Shown piece by piece: positions 26,783-35,349 of a stretch of 64,000 nucleotides of DNA. A program made the position numbers and the translations under genes. The notes below the pieces were generated by a model. That model was not told the origin of the DNA. It searched no databases and saw only the letters and a program-made list of their open reading frames with translations. The first letter of the stretch is position 1, and every line of letters starts with the position of its first letter. The stretch covers positions 4,368,001-4,432,000 of the forward strand of contig NZ_LT899436.1 in NCBI RefSeq assembly GCF_900198195.1, read 5' to 3'. Origin of the DNA: Tenacibaculum jejuense (GTDB lineage Bacteria; Bacteroidota; Bacteroidia; Flavobacteriales; Flavobacteriaceae).

Positions 26783-29103
26783 TAGTTTACAATCGCTATT
26801 TTAGTAGTGGCTGATTGTTCTCCTTCTTCAGTGGTTAATAATACAATGTAAATTCCAGAAGCAACTTTTTGTCCTGCTAAATTTCTTTTATTCCAAACTA
26901 CTTTTCCTCCTTCAACTTGCTGACCTTCCACTACATTTGTTTCATAAACTAAGTTTCCAGAAGCATCTAATATTTTCACATTAGTGCCTTTAGGTATATT
27001 TGTTTCATTTCTACCAGCTATAGTGACACGATCGTGAGTGTTTAATACCGGGTTTGGATATGCATATACTTCACTTAATTCATCACCAAAAGGAGCAACA
27101 TTACTATTGTAAGCTACAATTCCTTTATCTGTTGCAAAGAAAACTTTACCTGTAAACTCATCAACAGCAATCTTTAAAATTTTGTTTGATGGTAAAGGTG
27201 AATTATCCTTGTTAAAGTTAGCCAGCGTATTTTGACCATTAGGATTAGTATATAAAACTCCTCCATTATCTGTACCAAACCATTTGTTATTTGCTCCGTC
27301 TACTTTTATGGCATTTATAGTTTGATCCCCTAATAACTTTTTTGCGATACCATCGTCTAAAATAATTATTGGTTCTGCATCAAAAACACTAGCATCGAAA
27401 ATTGAGGCAGGATTATTATAGACTACTAAACCAGATAAAGTTCCTATCCAAAGTCTATTATTTCTATCTATGGCTATGGCTCTTGTATTTCTATTGGGTA
27501 AATTTCCTTTCGTTGGCTCAGTTGTTAAAGCTCTTTTTCTATCTCCATTTTCGTTATATGCAAACAAACCATTACTTCTGGTAGTAATCCAAACTGTATT
27601 TGTATTATCAATTGCAATTTCTCCCATACCAGCCCTATTCTGAACATACAATTGATTAATATTAAAGTTTGTCCAATTTCCTGCAGGTGATAATTTCTTT
27701 AATCTTGAATTCCCCAAAATGTTAGTTACCCATAAGTTTCCTTCTCTATCGAAAGCTGTTCCAGAAATACGAATTGTTACTCTGTTGGGATCTGTAGGCA
27801 CTATATCTTCTAAAGGACTATTTAAATGATTATAAAAGTTTGTAATGTTATCGTCAACTATCTCAAATAAACCTCCAGTTAGTGGTGTATTTACTGATCC
27901 TGTATCTCCAAAAGAACTTATAAAAACTCTATTATCATTATTTTTATCAATCGTAATACTTACTAAATCTCCAAATGGATTCGTTGGATTAAACGGAGTA
28001 TTTAACCAAGTTTCACCATTGAATCTTGAATAACCTTGGCGTATCTGAGAAGGTGTAAATGTTACATCGTAACCTCCGTACAACACCCATAAATTATTAT
28101 TGAAAACATCTATAGAAAATACTTGATTTGATAATGGTCCATCAGGATGAATCTCTGTGTAAGATTGTGATCCTAGAGGAGCATTTAATAAGCCGAATTC
28201 TGATGTACCCAGTAAAATTGAACTATTGTTAACAATAGCTGTATTTAGCGTAAAATCAAAACTACTAGATGTTGTATTAGTGCTTTGTAGTGCTAAAGAA
28301 GTGTTATAAACATTAGCTGAATTAGATAGAGATACTACTAAATTCGTAGCAGAACTTTTTACATCCTTAATATTTTCAGGAAAAGAAAGTACGTTTTGTT
28401 GTGTTGTTCCGTTTAACCTAACTAAGTTACGATTAGACACTGCATAAACATTTCCTGAAAAAGATGTGATTTTTTGAAAAATCCCTGTGAATCTTTGTTC
28501 CCAATTTGCTGCATCAATCAAATTAGGACTTGTGATATCTGCCACAAATATTCCATTATCTGTAGCAGCATAAATCTCATTATTTAAAACGGTGATTTGA
28601 TTTACATTTACACTAGTAGATCCTGCGCCAATAAAATAAGTATCACCAAATTCTAAGCGTTCAATATCATATAAAACAATTGCAAATGAAGTTGCTATAA
28701 ATAATTGTCCGTTATGCTCAAAAATATCATTAATTCTCTTTAAACCAGATTGGTTAAAGTTTACGATATCAGGAGAAACTGTAACTGTACCATCATCACT
28801 AATTACTTCTACCAAACCTGTTTCGTATCCGATAACAATTCTATCAAAAGTTTCATTATAGTGAATTGCCGAAGTCGTTTCACCAGATAAACCATTAACA
28901 GAAGATAGTTTCCTTAACTCCTCTGTAGTTGTATTGTATGAAAAAACCGCATTATCTGTTAATGCAAAGACATTTTCACCATTAATAACAAAGTCTCTTA
29001 CATTATTATATGAAAAGAAATCTTCCCAACGATCACTAAAATCATTTTGTGCATTGGATAACAACAAAAAACATAAGGCTATTAGTGTACAGATTTTCTT
29101 CAT
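26782..29103 (-). CDS. porZ: Type IX secretion system surface protein PorZ
   Basis: PorZ is a component of the T9SS attachment complex at the cell surface, where it is reported to deliver anionic lipopolysaccharide to the sortase PorU. At 773 residues it matches the size of P. gingivalis PorZ. A signal peptide (LIALCFLLLSNAQ) leads into two seven-bladed beta-propeller regions of two-component-regulator type, with repeated blades such as NRLWIGTLSGLVVYN and NKWFGTDNGGVLY. A C-terminal T9SS type A sorting-like domain covers about 695-773 (YAYPNPV to TTKIAIVN). It is divergent from the CYTH gene and coupled to recO. Confidence 0.9.
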   Translation of the reverse strand: MKKICTLIALCFLLLSNAQNDFSDRWEDFFSYNNVRDFVINGENVFALTDNAVFSYNTTTEELRKLSSVNGLSGETTSAIHYNETFDRIVIGYETGLVEVISDDGTVTVSPDIVNFNQSGLKRINDIFEHNGQLFIATSFAIVLYDIERLEFGDTYFIGAGSTSVNVNQITVLNNEIYAATDNGIFVADITSPNLIDAANWEQRFTGIFQKITSFSGNVYAVSNRNLVRLNGTTQQNVLSFPENIKDVKSSATNLVVSLSNSANVYNTSLALQSTNTTSSSFDFTLNTAIVNNSSILLGTSEFGLLNAPLGSQSYTEIHPDGPLSNQVFSIDVFNNNLWVLYGGYDVTFTPSQIRQGYSRFNGETWLNTPFNPTNPFGDLVSITIDKNNDNRVFISSFGDTGSVNTPLTGGLFEIVDDNITNFYNHLNSPLEDIVPTDPNRVTIRISGTAFDREGNLWVTNILGNSRLKKLSPAGNWTNFNINQLYVQNRAGMGEIAIDNTNTVWITTRSNGLFAYNENGDRKRALTTEPTKGNLPNRNTRAIAIDRNNRLWIGTLSGLVVYNNPASIFDASVFDAEPIIILDDGIAKKLLGDQTINAIKVDGANNKWFGTDNGGVLYTNPNGQNTLANFNKDNSPLPSNKILKIAVDEFTGKVFFATDKGIVAYNSNVAPFGDELSEVYAYPNPVLNTHDRVTIAGRNETNIPKGTNVKILDASGNLVYETNVVEGQQVEGGKVVWNKRNLAGQKVASGIYIVLLTTEEGEQSATTKIAIVN

Positions 29104-29171
29104 AATTGCTTCAAAGATATTTAATAATAACGATAAAAGCGATACATTCGTACAAAATAGAACTTGATCTT

Positions 29172-29648
29172 ATGAGTGTTGAAATAGAACGTAAATTCTT
29201 AGTAAAAGATAATAGATTTATAAACGAAGCTTCGAAAAAAGTGTATATCAAACAAGGGTTTTTAAATTCTGATAAAGAGCGTGTAGTTAGAGTTCGTTTA
29301 AAAGATGATCAAGGCTTTTTAACTATTAAAGGAAAATCAAATGCTTCTGGAACCACAAGATTTGAATGGGAAAAAGAAATACCGAAAACAGAAGCTGAGG
29401 ATTTATTCAATTTATGTGAAAAAGGAATTATTGAAAAATACAGATATCTTGTCATAATAGATAATCACACTTATGAAGTAGATGAATTTTTAGGTGACAA
29501 TTTAGGTTTGATTGTTGCTGAAATAGAACTTTCAAGTGAAAACGAAAACTTCGTAAAACCAGATTGGTTAGATAAAGAAGTCACTGGTGAAACTAAATAT
29601 TACAATTCTAACATTAGTAAATTACCTTATAAAGATTGGTCATTATAA
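29172..29648 (+). CDS. CYTH domain protein (triphosphate tunnel family)
   Basis: The 158-residue protein consists of one CYTH domain. The signature ExExK is present as E4-I-E6-R-K8. Alternating charged strand residues follow (RVRLKDDQGFLTIKGK, YEVDEFLG, VAEIELSSE) that line the triphosphate tunnel. Relatives include inorganic triphosphatases, thiamine triphosphatases and class IV adenylate cyclases; in flavobacteria a triphosphatase is the likeliest role. ATG 29172 is chosen because the signature begins there; an upstream in-frame extension has no similarity. The 3' end overlaps the hemolysin III-like gene by 6 bp. Confidence 0.88.
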   Translation: MSVEIERKFLVKDNRFINEASKKVYIKQGFLNSDKERVVRVRLKDDQGFLTIKGKSNASGTTRFEWEKEIPKTEAEDLFNLCEKGIIEKYRYLVIIDNHTYEVDEFLGDNLGLIVAEIELSSENENFVKPDWLDKEVTGETKYYNSNISKLPYKDWSL

Positions 29649-30284
29649 GTTGTAAATGGCCCAAAAATGACAAAGACTTCCTAACAATACAAAAACATGA
29701 AAAATAGCATGGTTAAAAGGTATTTTCTTTATTGAATACAAAATAGCTCCAATAGTATAAAAAACTCCACCGCCAATTAAATAATTAGTTCCTTCTGAAG
29801 ATAAACTTTCCATTAATGGTTGAATAAAAAATACTACTAACCACCCCATTAATACATACATTACTGTAGATACATGTTTTAACTTTCCTGTAAAAAACAA
29901 TTTGAAAATTATTCCTACCAAAGCGAAAGTCCAAACAATTAGGAACATTCGTAAACCTAAATCAGATTTTAAAGCAACCAAACAAAAAGGAGTATAACTT
30001 CCTGCAATAAGCATAAAAATTGCTGCATGATCGAAAACTTTTAATCGTTTCCTTTTAACTGGATCTGTTGCTTTATGATAAAACGTAGATGCTGCATATA
30101 GTGTTATTAAACTTATTCCGTAAATAATAAAACTTATTTGATACCAAACGTTAACATAGCAACATGCTTTAAATATCAAAAAAGAAAATGCAATACAACT
30201 TGCGAATAAACCAATTGCATGTGTGAGTACATTTAAATACTCTTCTTCTTTACTATACTCACTTACTTTGTTTCTGCTTTGCAT
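29643..30284 (-). CDS. Hemolysin III / PAQR-family membrane protein
   Basis: The 213-residue protein has seven transmembrane segments and the PAQR-family metal-site residues: N-terminal EEYLNVLTHAIGL, central STFYHKA, and a C-terminal HAIFHVFVLLGSLCHFWAI with its histidines. These positions bind zinc in the eukaryotic adiponectin receptors. The name comes from a Bacillus protein with haemolytic activity in E. coli; a role in membrane homeostasis is more likely. The start lies 26 bp inside the end of the upstream plsC-like gene, so the two are translationally coupled. Confidence 0.9.
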   Translation of the reverse strand: MQSRNKVSEYSKEEEYLNVLTHAIGLFASCIAFSFLIFKACCYVNVWYQISFIIYGISLITLYAASTFYHKATDPVKRKRLKVFDHAAIFMLIAGSYTPFCLVALKSDLGLRMFLIVWTFALVGIIFKLFFTGKLKHVSTVMYVLMGWLVVFFIQPLMESLSSEGTNYLIGGGVFYTIGAILYSIKKIPFNHAIFHVFVLLGSLCHFWAIYNL

Positions 30285-31047
30285 GTAATACTTTATTCGT
30301 GTCTTTCATATATTGTTTATCATTCGCTAATGCGTTATACATCAAATCAAAAACTTCTTCTTTTAATTGACGACGATCTTCAATTTGTAATGAACTCGTT
30401 GGTATAAATTTATATTGTTTTACACGTAATTTCGTTGGACCACCTTTAAAAACATTCCATGAGAATGAACGTTTGCAATCGAAATAAACTTGCGGTACAA
30501 TTGGAATTTTAAATTCTATAGCTAAACTAAAAGCTCCATTCTTAAAAGGAGCTAATACTACCTCTTCTTCTGGCACTAAACCTTCTGGGTAAATTGCCAC
30601 ACTCGTTCCATCACTTAATCTTTGTTTGGCTAAACCATAAACTTTTCTTCTACTTTCAGCGCTTCCTCTATCGACCATAATCACCACTCTTTTGTAAAAA
30701 AAACCAAAAACAGGAATCTTAACCAATTCTTTTTTTCCAACAAAAACAATTGGATTTTTACTCATGATAATCATCAACCAAATGTCAAAAAATGAAGTAT
30801 GATTGGCACAAAACACATAACTTTTGTCTCTATCAATTTCTTCTTCTCGATCAATTTCAAGACGAAATCCCATCGCAAAAACTAAGAAATATGAAAAATA
30901 ACGTGCTACCTTCCAGAAATACGGATATAACTTTTCACTTGAAGATAATATAATTAGTAATGGCGATAATAAAACAATACCTACAAACATCAATACATAA
31001 AACCATGCACGCCATAATAGTAGAAAGGGAATCTTTATGTATTTCAT
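30259..31047 (-). CDS. 1-acyl-sn-glycerol-3-phosphate acyltransferase (PlsC-like), first copy
   Basis: The enzyme adds an acyl chain to lysophosphatidic acid to make phosphatidic acid at the inner membrane. The 262-residue protein has N-terminal hydrophobic segments and the catalytic HX4D motif as H83-TSFF-D88. The glycerol-phosphate site PEG follows later (YPEGLVPEE). It overlaps the hemolysin III-like gene, which suggests a shared membrane-lipid role. A second, different PlsC-like gene lies at 48096-48827, so substrate or acyl-donor preferences may differ. Confidence 0.92.
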   Translation of the reverse strand: MKYIKIPFLLLWRAWFYVLMFVGIVLLSPLLIILSSSEKLYPYFWKVARYFSYFLVFAMGFRLEIDREEEIDRDKSYVFCANHTSFFDIWLMIIMSKNPIVFVGKKELVKIPVFGFFYKRVVIMVDRGSAESRRKVYGLAKQRLSDGTSVAIYPEGLVPEEEVVLAPFKNGAFSLAIEFKIPIVPQVYFDCKRSFSWNVFKGGPTKLRVKQYKFIPTSSLQIEDRRQLKEEVFDLMYNALANDKQYMKDTNKVLHAKQKQSK

Positions 31048-31091
31048 ATTTGCTAATGTAGTAATTTCTTTCGTTTGATAGATTTAAAGCT

Positions 31092-31099
31092 TACTTTTG
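31092..31099 (+). promoter_or_regulatory. Putative -7 element for trpS
   Basis: TACTTTTG matches TAnnTTTG about 70 bp upstream of trpS. A TTTG at 31074-31077 is closer than the usual -33 spacing, so support is partial. Confidence 0.35.
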
Positions 31100-31170
31100 T
31101 TCACCTGAGAAAACATTTGTAAGTATTTACAATTGTTTTTTTAAATAATTTAAAAAGAAACAAAACTAAA

Positions 31171-32139
31171 ATGTCTAGAATTTTAACTGGTGTACAAAGT
31201 ACTGGTACGCCACATTTAGGAAATTTATTAGGTGCAATTTTACCAGCAATTGAAATGGCAAATCAACCAGAAAACGAGTCGTTTTTATTTATTGCAGATA
31301 TGCACTCATTAACTCAAATTAAAGACGGAAATCAATTACGTGAAAACACATACAGTACAGCTGCTACTTGGTTAGCTTGTGGTATTGATGTGAATAAGAC
31401 TGTATTTTATCGTCAAAGTGATATTCCTGAAGTAACAGAATTAACTTGGTATTTAAATTGTTTCTTTCCATACAACAGATTAAAACTTGCACATAGTTTT
31501 AAAGATAAAGCAGATCGTTTAGAAGATGTTAATTCTGGATTGTTTACTTATCCGATGTTAATGGCTGCTGATATTTTGTTATACGATGCTGAAATTGTTC
31601 CTGTAGGAAAAGATCAATTACAGCATTTAGAAATGACAAGAGATGTTGCCGAGAGACTAAATAATATTGTCGGAGAAACTTTAGTTCCGCCACAAGCAAA
31701 AATTCAAGAACATACACAGTTAGTTCCTGGAGTTGATGGTGAAAAAATGAGTAAATCTCGTGATAACGTCATTAATATCTTTTTACCAGACAAAAAGTTA
31801 CGTAAGCAAATCATGAAAATTCAAACGGATAGCACTCCTTTAGAAGAACCTAAAAACCCTGATGGTGATAATGTTTTTGCTTTGTATAAATTATTAGCTT
31901 CTGATGAGCAAATTGCCGAGATGCGTGCAAATTATGAAGGTGGAAATTATGGTTATGGACATGCTAAACAAGCTTTATACGAATTGATTATCGATAAGTT
32001 TGCTGATGTGCGTTCAAAATACAATCACTACATGGAGAACAAAAATGAAATTGATGAAGCATTAGCAATTGGTGCTGAAAAAGCTAGAAAAGTGGCTCAA
32101 GATGTTTTACAACGTGTACGTGCAAAAGTAGGTTACTAA
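31171..32139 (+). CDS. trpS: Tryptophan--tRNA ligase
   Basis: This class I aminoacyl-tRNA synthetase charges tRNA-Trp. The 322-residue length is normal for the bacterial enzyme. The HIGH-equivalent motif is TGTPHLGN at 11-18 and the KMSKS loop is at 192-196. Other conserved parts are FIADMHSLT and the tryptophan pocket region YPMLMAADILLY. It is a single-gene unit with a strong terminator right after it. Confidence 0.97.
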   Translation: MSRILTGVQSTGTPHLGNLLGAILPAIEMANQPENESFLFIADMHSLTQIKDGNQLRENTYSTAATWLACGIDVNKTVFYRQSDIPEVTELTWYLNCFFPYNRLKLAHSFKDKADRLEDVNSGLFTYPMLMAADILLYDAEIVPVGKDQLQHLEMTRDVAERLNNIVGETLVPPQAKIQEHTQLVPGVDGEKMSKSRDNVINIFLPDKKLRKQIMKIQTDSTPLEEPKNPDGDNVFALYKLLASDEQIAEMRANYEGGNYGYGHAKQALYELIIDKFADVRSKYNHYMENKNEIDEALAIGAEKARKVAQDVLQRVRAKVGY

Positions 32140-32163
32140 TTTCAAACTAAATTATATAGACTT

Positions 32164-32201
32164 AAGCTTCTGAGAATATTTCTTAGAAGCTTTTGTTTTT
32201 T
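32164..32201 (+). terminator. Intrinsic terminator of trpS
   Basis: A 13-bp stem with one G-U pair (32164-32176 with 32180-32192, loop TAT) is followed by TTGTTTTTTA. It lies 25 bp after the trpS stop. Confidence 0.88.
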
Positions 32202-32386
32202 ATAGTGGTTTATCAATTAGAATTAATTATCCTATTCAGATAAAATAATTTACTATTGGGAAAATAATTCGATTTCTCTATTTAAAAAATTCATAGTTTG
32301 ACTTTTAAAGAACACTATTAACCAAAAAAAAATAGTGTAACAACTATACATTTTAAATGTCTTTTTAAAACAACTAAAAATCGAAT

Positions 32387-33814
32387 ATGAACAACTTTCT
32401 AACACTTTCTCTACTACTTTTAACATATCTTTCCTTCGCTCAAGAAAAATGTAAATGTTCTAGAGATTTAGATTTTGTAATTACTTATTATGAAAACAAT
32501 CTTCCTGGATTTAAAGATAATGTTACCTCTAAAACAAAGGCAACCTACAATTCTTTAAAAACTAACCTAATTGATACAGCAAAGAAAGTCAGCACAAAAA
32601 ATGATTGTTATAAATTAACATTACAATATGTAGAATTTTTTAGAGATAATCATTCTTCAATTTACATGCAAAGTCAAAATATCGATGAAAATAATGAAGA
32701 AGAATTACAAGAATTTTTAGCTTCAGAAATTTATACTTCAAGAGAAACAATTCCGTTAGAAAAAGTAGATCAAAAACAATATCCAATAGACAATATTCTT
32801 GGAATTTATGAGATTAAAAATGCATATACTGTTGCTATAATTCCTAGTAAAACTAAGTTAAGAGATTATGTTGGAGTCATACTTGATGCGAAAACAAAAC
32901 TTTGGAAAAAAGGACAAGTAAAGTTTGAACTTAAAAAAACAACCACTCCAAATGAGTTTTTAGCAATTAGTTATTTAAGAAATCATGCTGTTAGATACGA
33001 TAGTCGATTTGCTTTAAAAGAAGGTGTGTTAGGAGATTATTGGTTTAAAACATCTTTAAATTCTTATGTAAACCATGCAATTGATATTCCATCTACTTAC
33101 GATTTTAAAACAATTAACGATAGTATTTCTTATTTACGAATTCCTACTTTTTCTGGTAAAAGAACTGCAAAAATCGATTCGCTATACAAAGCTTCTTTCG
33201 ATAAAATTAAAAAGCAACCTTATTTAATTATTGATGTTCGTAATAATGGTGGAGGAAGTGATGATAACGTAAATCCACTTTTAGAATTTATCTACACGAA
33301 TAAAATCAAAACTGATAATGTTGAGCTATATATTACAAAAGACAATATTAAAATTTGGGAAAGCTGGTATGAAGATGCAAAAAGTGATACGGTAAACTTT
33401 AATAAAGATCGAGTAAAATGGTTTGAAAAGAGAGTAGAACGAATGAAAAAAGCAAAGTTGAACTCTTATATTTCTGTATCGAAAGGAGGGCGAATGAGTA
33501 GGAAATTTAAGCCTAATGCTGTAAAAAAGGTTGCTATTTTATACAATAAAAATTGTGCTAGTTCTTGTGAAACTCTTTTATTCTGGGCAAAACAGAGTAA
33601 GAAAACGATTTTAGTTGGAGAAAACTCTGGCGGGTATGTTGGTTATGGTGAAGTTGGCGCTGTAAAAACTCCTTGTTACGATTTCACATTAACATGCACA
33701 TCTAGTCGCTACAAAAAACAACGTGCTTATGAAGTGATTGGTATTGCTCCTGATTTCTATTTGAACAATCAAAAAAGCTGGATAGATCAAACTATTGATC
33801 TTTTGAAAGAATAA
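32387..33814 (+). CDS. Secreted S41-family peptidase (C-terminal processing protease type)
   Basis: The 475-residue protein has a signal peptide (MNNFLTLSLLLLTYLSFAQ). A helical N-terminal part with paired cysteines (KCKCSR) leads to an S41 protease core. Core landmarks are the strand YLIIDVRNNGGGSDDN and the nucleophile region NCASSCE, in which Ser392 or Ser393 is the likely catalytic serine, and then ILVGENSGG. A PDZ domain is not obvious. The substrate is unknown. The gene stands alone, preceded by a 247-bp gap holding the trpS terminator and an A-rich hairpin (32312-32338), and followed by a palindromic element. Confidence 0.85.
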   Translation: MNNFLTLSLLLLTYLSFAQEKCKCSRDLDFVITYYENNLPGFKDNVTSKTKATYNSLKTNLIDTAKKVSTKNDCYKLTLQYVEFFRDNHSSIYMQSQNIDENNEEELQEFLASEIYTSRETIPLEKVDQKQYPIDNILGIYEIKNAYTVAIIPSKTKLRDYVGVILDAKTKLWKKGQVKFELKKTTTPNEFLAISYLRNHAVRYDSRFALKEGVLGDYWFKTSLNSYVNHAIDIPSTYDFKTINDSISYLRIPTFSGKRTAKIDSLYKASFDKIKKQPYLIIDVRNNGGGSDDNVNPLLEFIYTNKIKTDNVELYITKDNIKIWESWYEDAKSDTVNFNKDRVKWFEKRVERMKKAKLNSYISVSKGGRMSRKFKPNAVKKVAILYNKNCASSCETLLFWAKQSKKTILVGENSGGYVGYGEVGAVKTPCYDFTLTCTSSRYKKQRAYEVIGIAPDFYLNNQKSWIDQTIDLLKE

Positions 33815-33820
33815 ATTACT

Positions 33821-33895
33821 AAAAAGCTGTTTAAAATTAGCGCAGTGAGATTCTGAAATAAATTCAGAATGACATTATTTTTAGACAGCTATTTT
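33821..33895. repeat. Nested palindrome / REP-like element between S41 peptidase and cytochrome c genes
   Basis: An inner 8-bp perfect palindrome (ATTCTGAA 33850-33857, loop ATAAA, TTCAGAAT 33863-33870) sits inside a longer imperfect stem (AAAAGCTGTTTAAAA near 33822 with TTTTTAGACAGCTATTTT near 33878). It lies between convergent genes and could stop transcription from both sides. The inner part has the same 8/5/8 geometry and flanks as the palindrome at 48843-48863. Confidence 0.6.
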
Positions 33896-34242
33896 TAATC
33901 TTTAGTATACTTTAGAATTTCATTGACTTGCTCAATACTTAACTGTGGAAAAGTAGGTTGATGTTTTTTAGAGCTCAAATATTTATGTAAAGAAAGTGAA
34001 TCAAACTTTACACCTCTTAAAGCTGGACCTGTAGCAGGTTTACCTAACCTATGGCAAGAAGCACAATTTGCATTAAAAAGTTTTCTTCCTGCTCTTTGTT
34101 CTTTAGAAATATTTACTGTTCCACAAAAAAATCTTGGTTCTTCTTTTGTTGTTTCAGAAAATAAAGCAGAAGAAAAAAGCATCAGCATAATCATAAGAAA
34201 TACGACTACATATGATGCAAATATTTTGTTCTTTAAACTCAA
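33895..34242 (-). CDS. Small membrane-anchored or secreted c-type cytochrome
   Basis: The 115-residue protein has a hydrophobic N-terminus (signal peptide or anchor, about residues 8-29) and one haem c site, C60-A-S-C63-H64. The usual second axial ligand Met, expected in an MPxFP-like segment before the last helix, is not there. The segment reads KKHQPTFPQLS, with Gln in the Met position and a His just before it. This suggests His or another non-Met ligation, or a high-spin haem. Translation appears to start at TTG 34242, directly adjoining the stop of the DUF695 gene. It is the last gene of an AKR-DUF695-cytochrome operon. Confidence 0.82.
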   Translation of the reverse strand: MSLKNKIFASYVVVFLMIMLMLFSSALFSETTKEEPRFFCGTVNISKEQRAGRKLFNANCASCHRLGKPATGPALRGVKFDSLSLHKYLSSKKHQPTFPQLSIEQVNEILKYTKD

Positions 34243-35346
34243 TTATTGAATATAATTATTGAAATATTTCCAGTATTTATCTTTATACATCTCGTAATCT
34301 ACTTCTAATTTCCCTTTATAATTTTCAATTATTTGATCTGTGACTTTACATGGTTTTTTATAATCTTTACATGCAAAATATACTTCTCTAAGATTATCTC
34401 CCGTTTCTCTTCCAATATTTAAATATCCTTGTTCATCTTTTAAAGACAGCATTAATTCATCTTCAAAATCATTTAATAATTGGTATACATCTTTATTCGG
34501 GAAACCGTTATTTTCTGCACCATCATAAGGTATTTTCAAACGTAAGATCCAAGGATGAGAAGCTTTTGCATCCCAATTTAAAAGATCTGTATTCATGATG
34601 GCCATAAAAGGACTTCCATTTTTCAGCGTAGTTTCAAAACTACCGTAATTATCGTTTTCAGTATCTCTTCTTAAGCCTTCATATTTTTCTACAAACTCTT
34701 TTTCTCTCCAAGTTAAAAAACTATCGAGCTTGTCTAAACTTACCAATTCTTGTGTCGCTTCTTCTTTCCTTTTAAAATGAACTACATCTATTAAAGTTGC
34801 AAATTTTAGCTCACCTAAATAATTATCTAAAAAAATATAGCATCCGTTGATTATTTCAGATTTATTTTCTTCTGACAAATCATTATGAACTATTGTTATA
34901 GAAATTTCATCTGGATATTCTTGATCATTCTCAGCATAGAAATACATATTTTCTATACTGAATTTATAGTTATACATTTCTATTCCAGAATCGTTAAAAC
35001 CAAAATTTGGTTTAAATGCTTGAAATTTCCAATTAGGTAGCTTAGGACTTGCAGCAACTAATTCTTCCACCAAATAAAAGTTTTTTAAGTTTCCATCTGG
35101 TGTAAGAATTAAATCTGCAGTAGTATCATTGAGCATCCCTGATAAATAGAAAACTCCTTTTTTAATTTGATCTAATTTTGGACCAATAACATCAAAGAAC
35201 TCCTTGCTAAGTCTATTGGAATCTCCACTAGCAACTACTTTATGAAACGTTTTTTCATGAAGTAAAAACCAATCCCAAAAATCTTGATACGATGTTATTG
35301 CTTGTTCTTTTTCTTTTTTTGAAAACAATTTTTTTAATAAACTCAT
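34243..35346 (-). CDS. DUF695-like cytoplasmic protein of unknown function
   Basis: The 367-residue protein has no signal peptide or membrane segment. The C-terminal part (about residues 225-365) resembles DUF695, with FETTLKNGSPFMAIMNTDL, then NGFPNKD and FEDEL. The N-terminal part (about 15-200) is typical of a Bacteroidota family and includes WDWFLLHEKTFHKVV. No catalytic motif is recognised. Its gaps to neighbours are 3 bp to the aldo/keto reductase upstream and none to the cytochrome c gene downstream, so the three are co-transcribed. Confidence 0.65.
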   Translation of the reverse strand: MSLLKKLFSKKEKEQAITSYQDFWDWFLLHEKTFHKVVASGDSNRLSKEFFDVIGPKLDQIKKGVFYLSGMLNDTTADLILTPDGNLKNFYLVEELVAASPKLPNWKFQAFKPNFGFNDSGIEMYNYKFSIENMYFYAENDQEYPDEISITIVHNDLSEENKSEIINGCYIFLDNYLGELKFATLIDVVHFKRKEEATQELVSLDKLDSFLTWREKEFVEKYEGLRRDTENDNYGSFETTLKNGSPFMAIMNTDLLNWDAKASHPWILRLKIPYDGAENNGFPNKDVYQLLNDFEDELMLSLKDEQGYLNIGRETGDNLREVYFACKDYKKPCKVTDQIIENYKGKLEVDYEMYKDKYWKYFNNYIQ

Positions 35347-35349
35347 AAT

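Noticed and set aside
29106..29171. N-terminal extension of the CYTH protein
   Set aside because: The CYTH signature begins three residues after the ATG at 29172; the extension shows no similarity.
29643..30284. Haemolysin toxin
   Set aside because: PAQR-type seven-helix membrane protein; the name is historical and the operon context is lipid metabolism.
32312..32338. Inverted repeat ACACTATT/AATAGTGT upstream of the S41 peptidase gene
   Set aside because: Eight pairs of weak bases with an A-rich loop and no known RNA element; not enough to call a riboswitch or operator.
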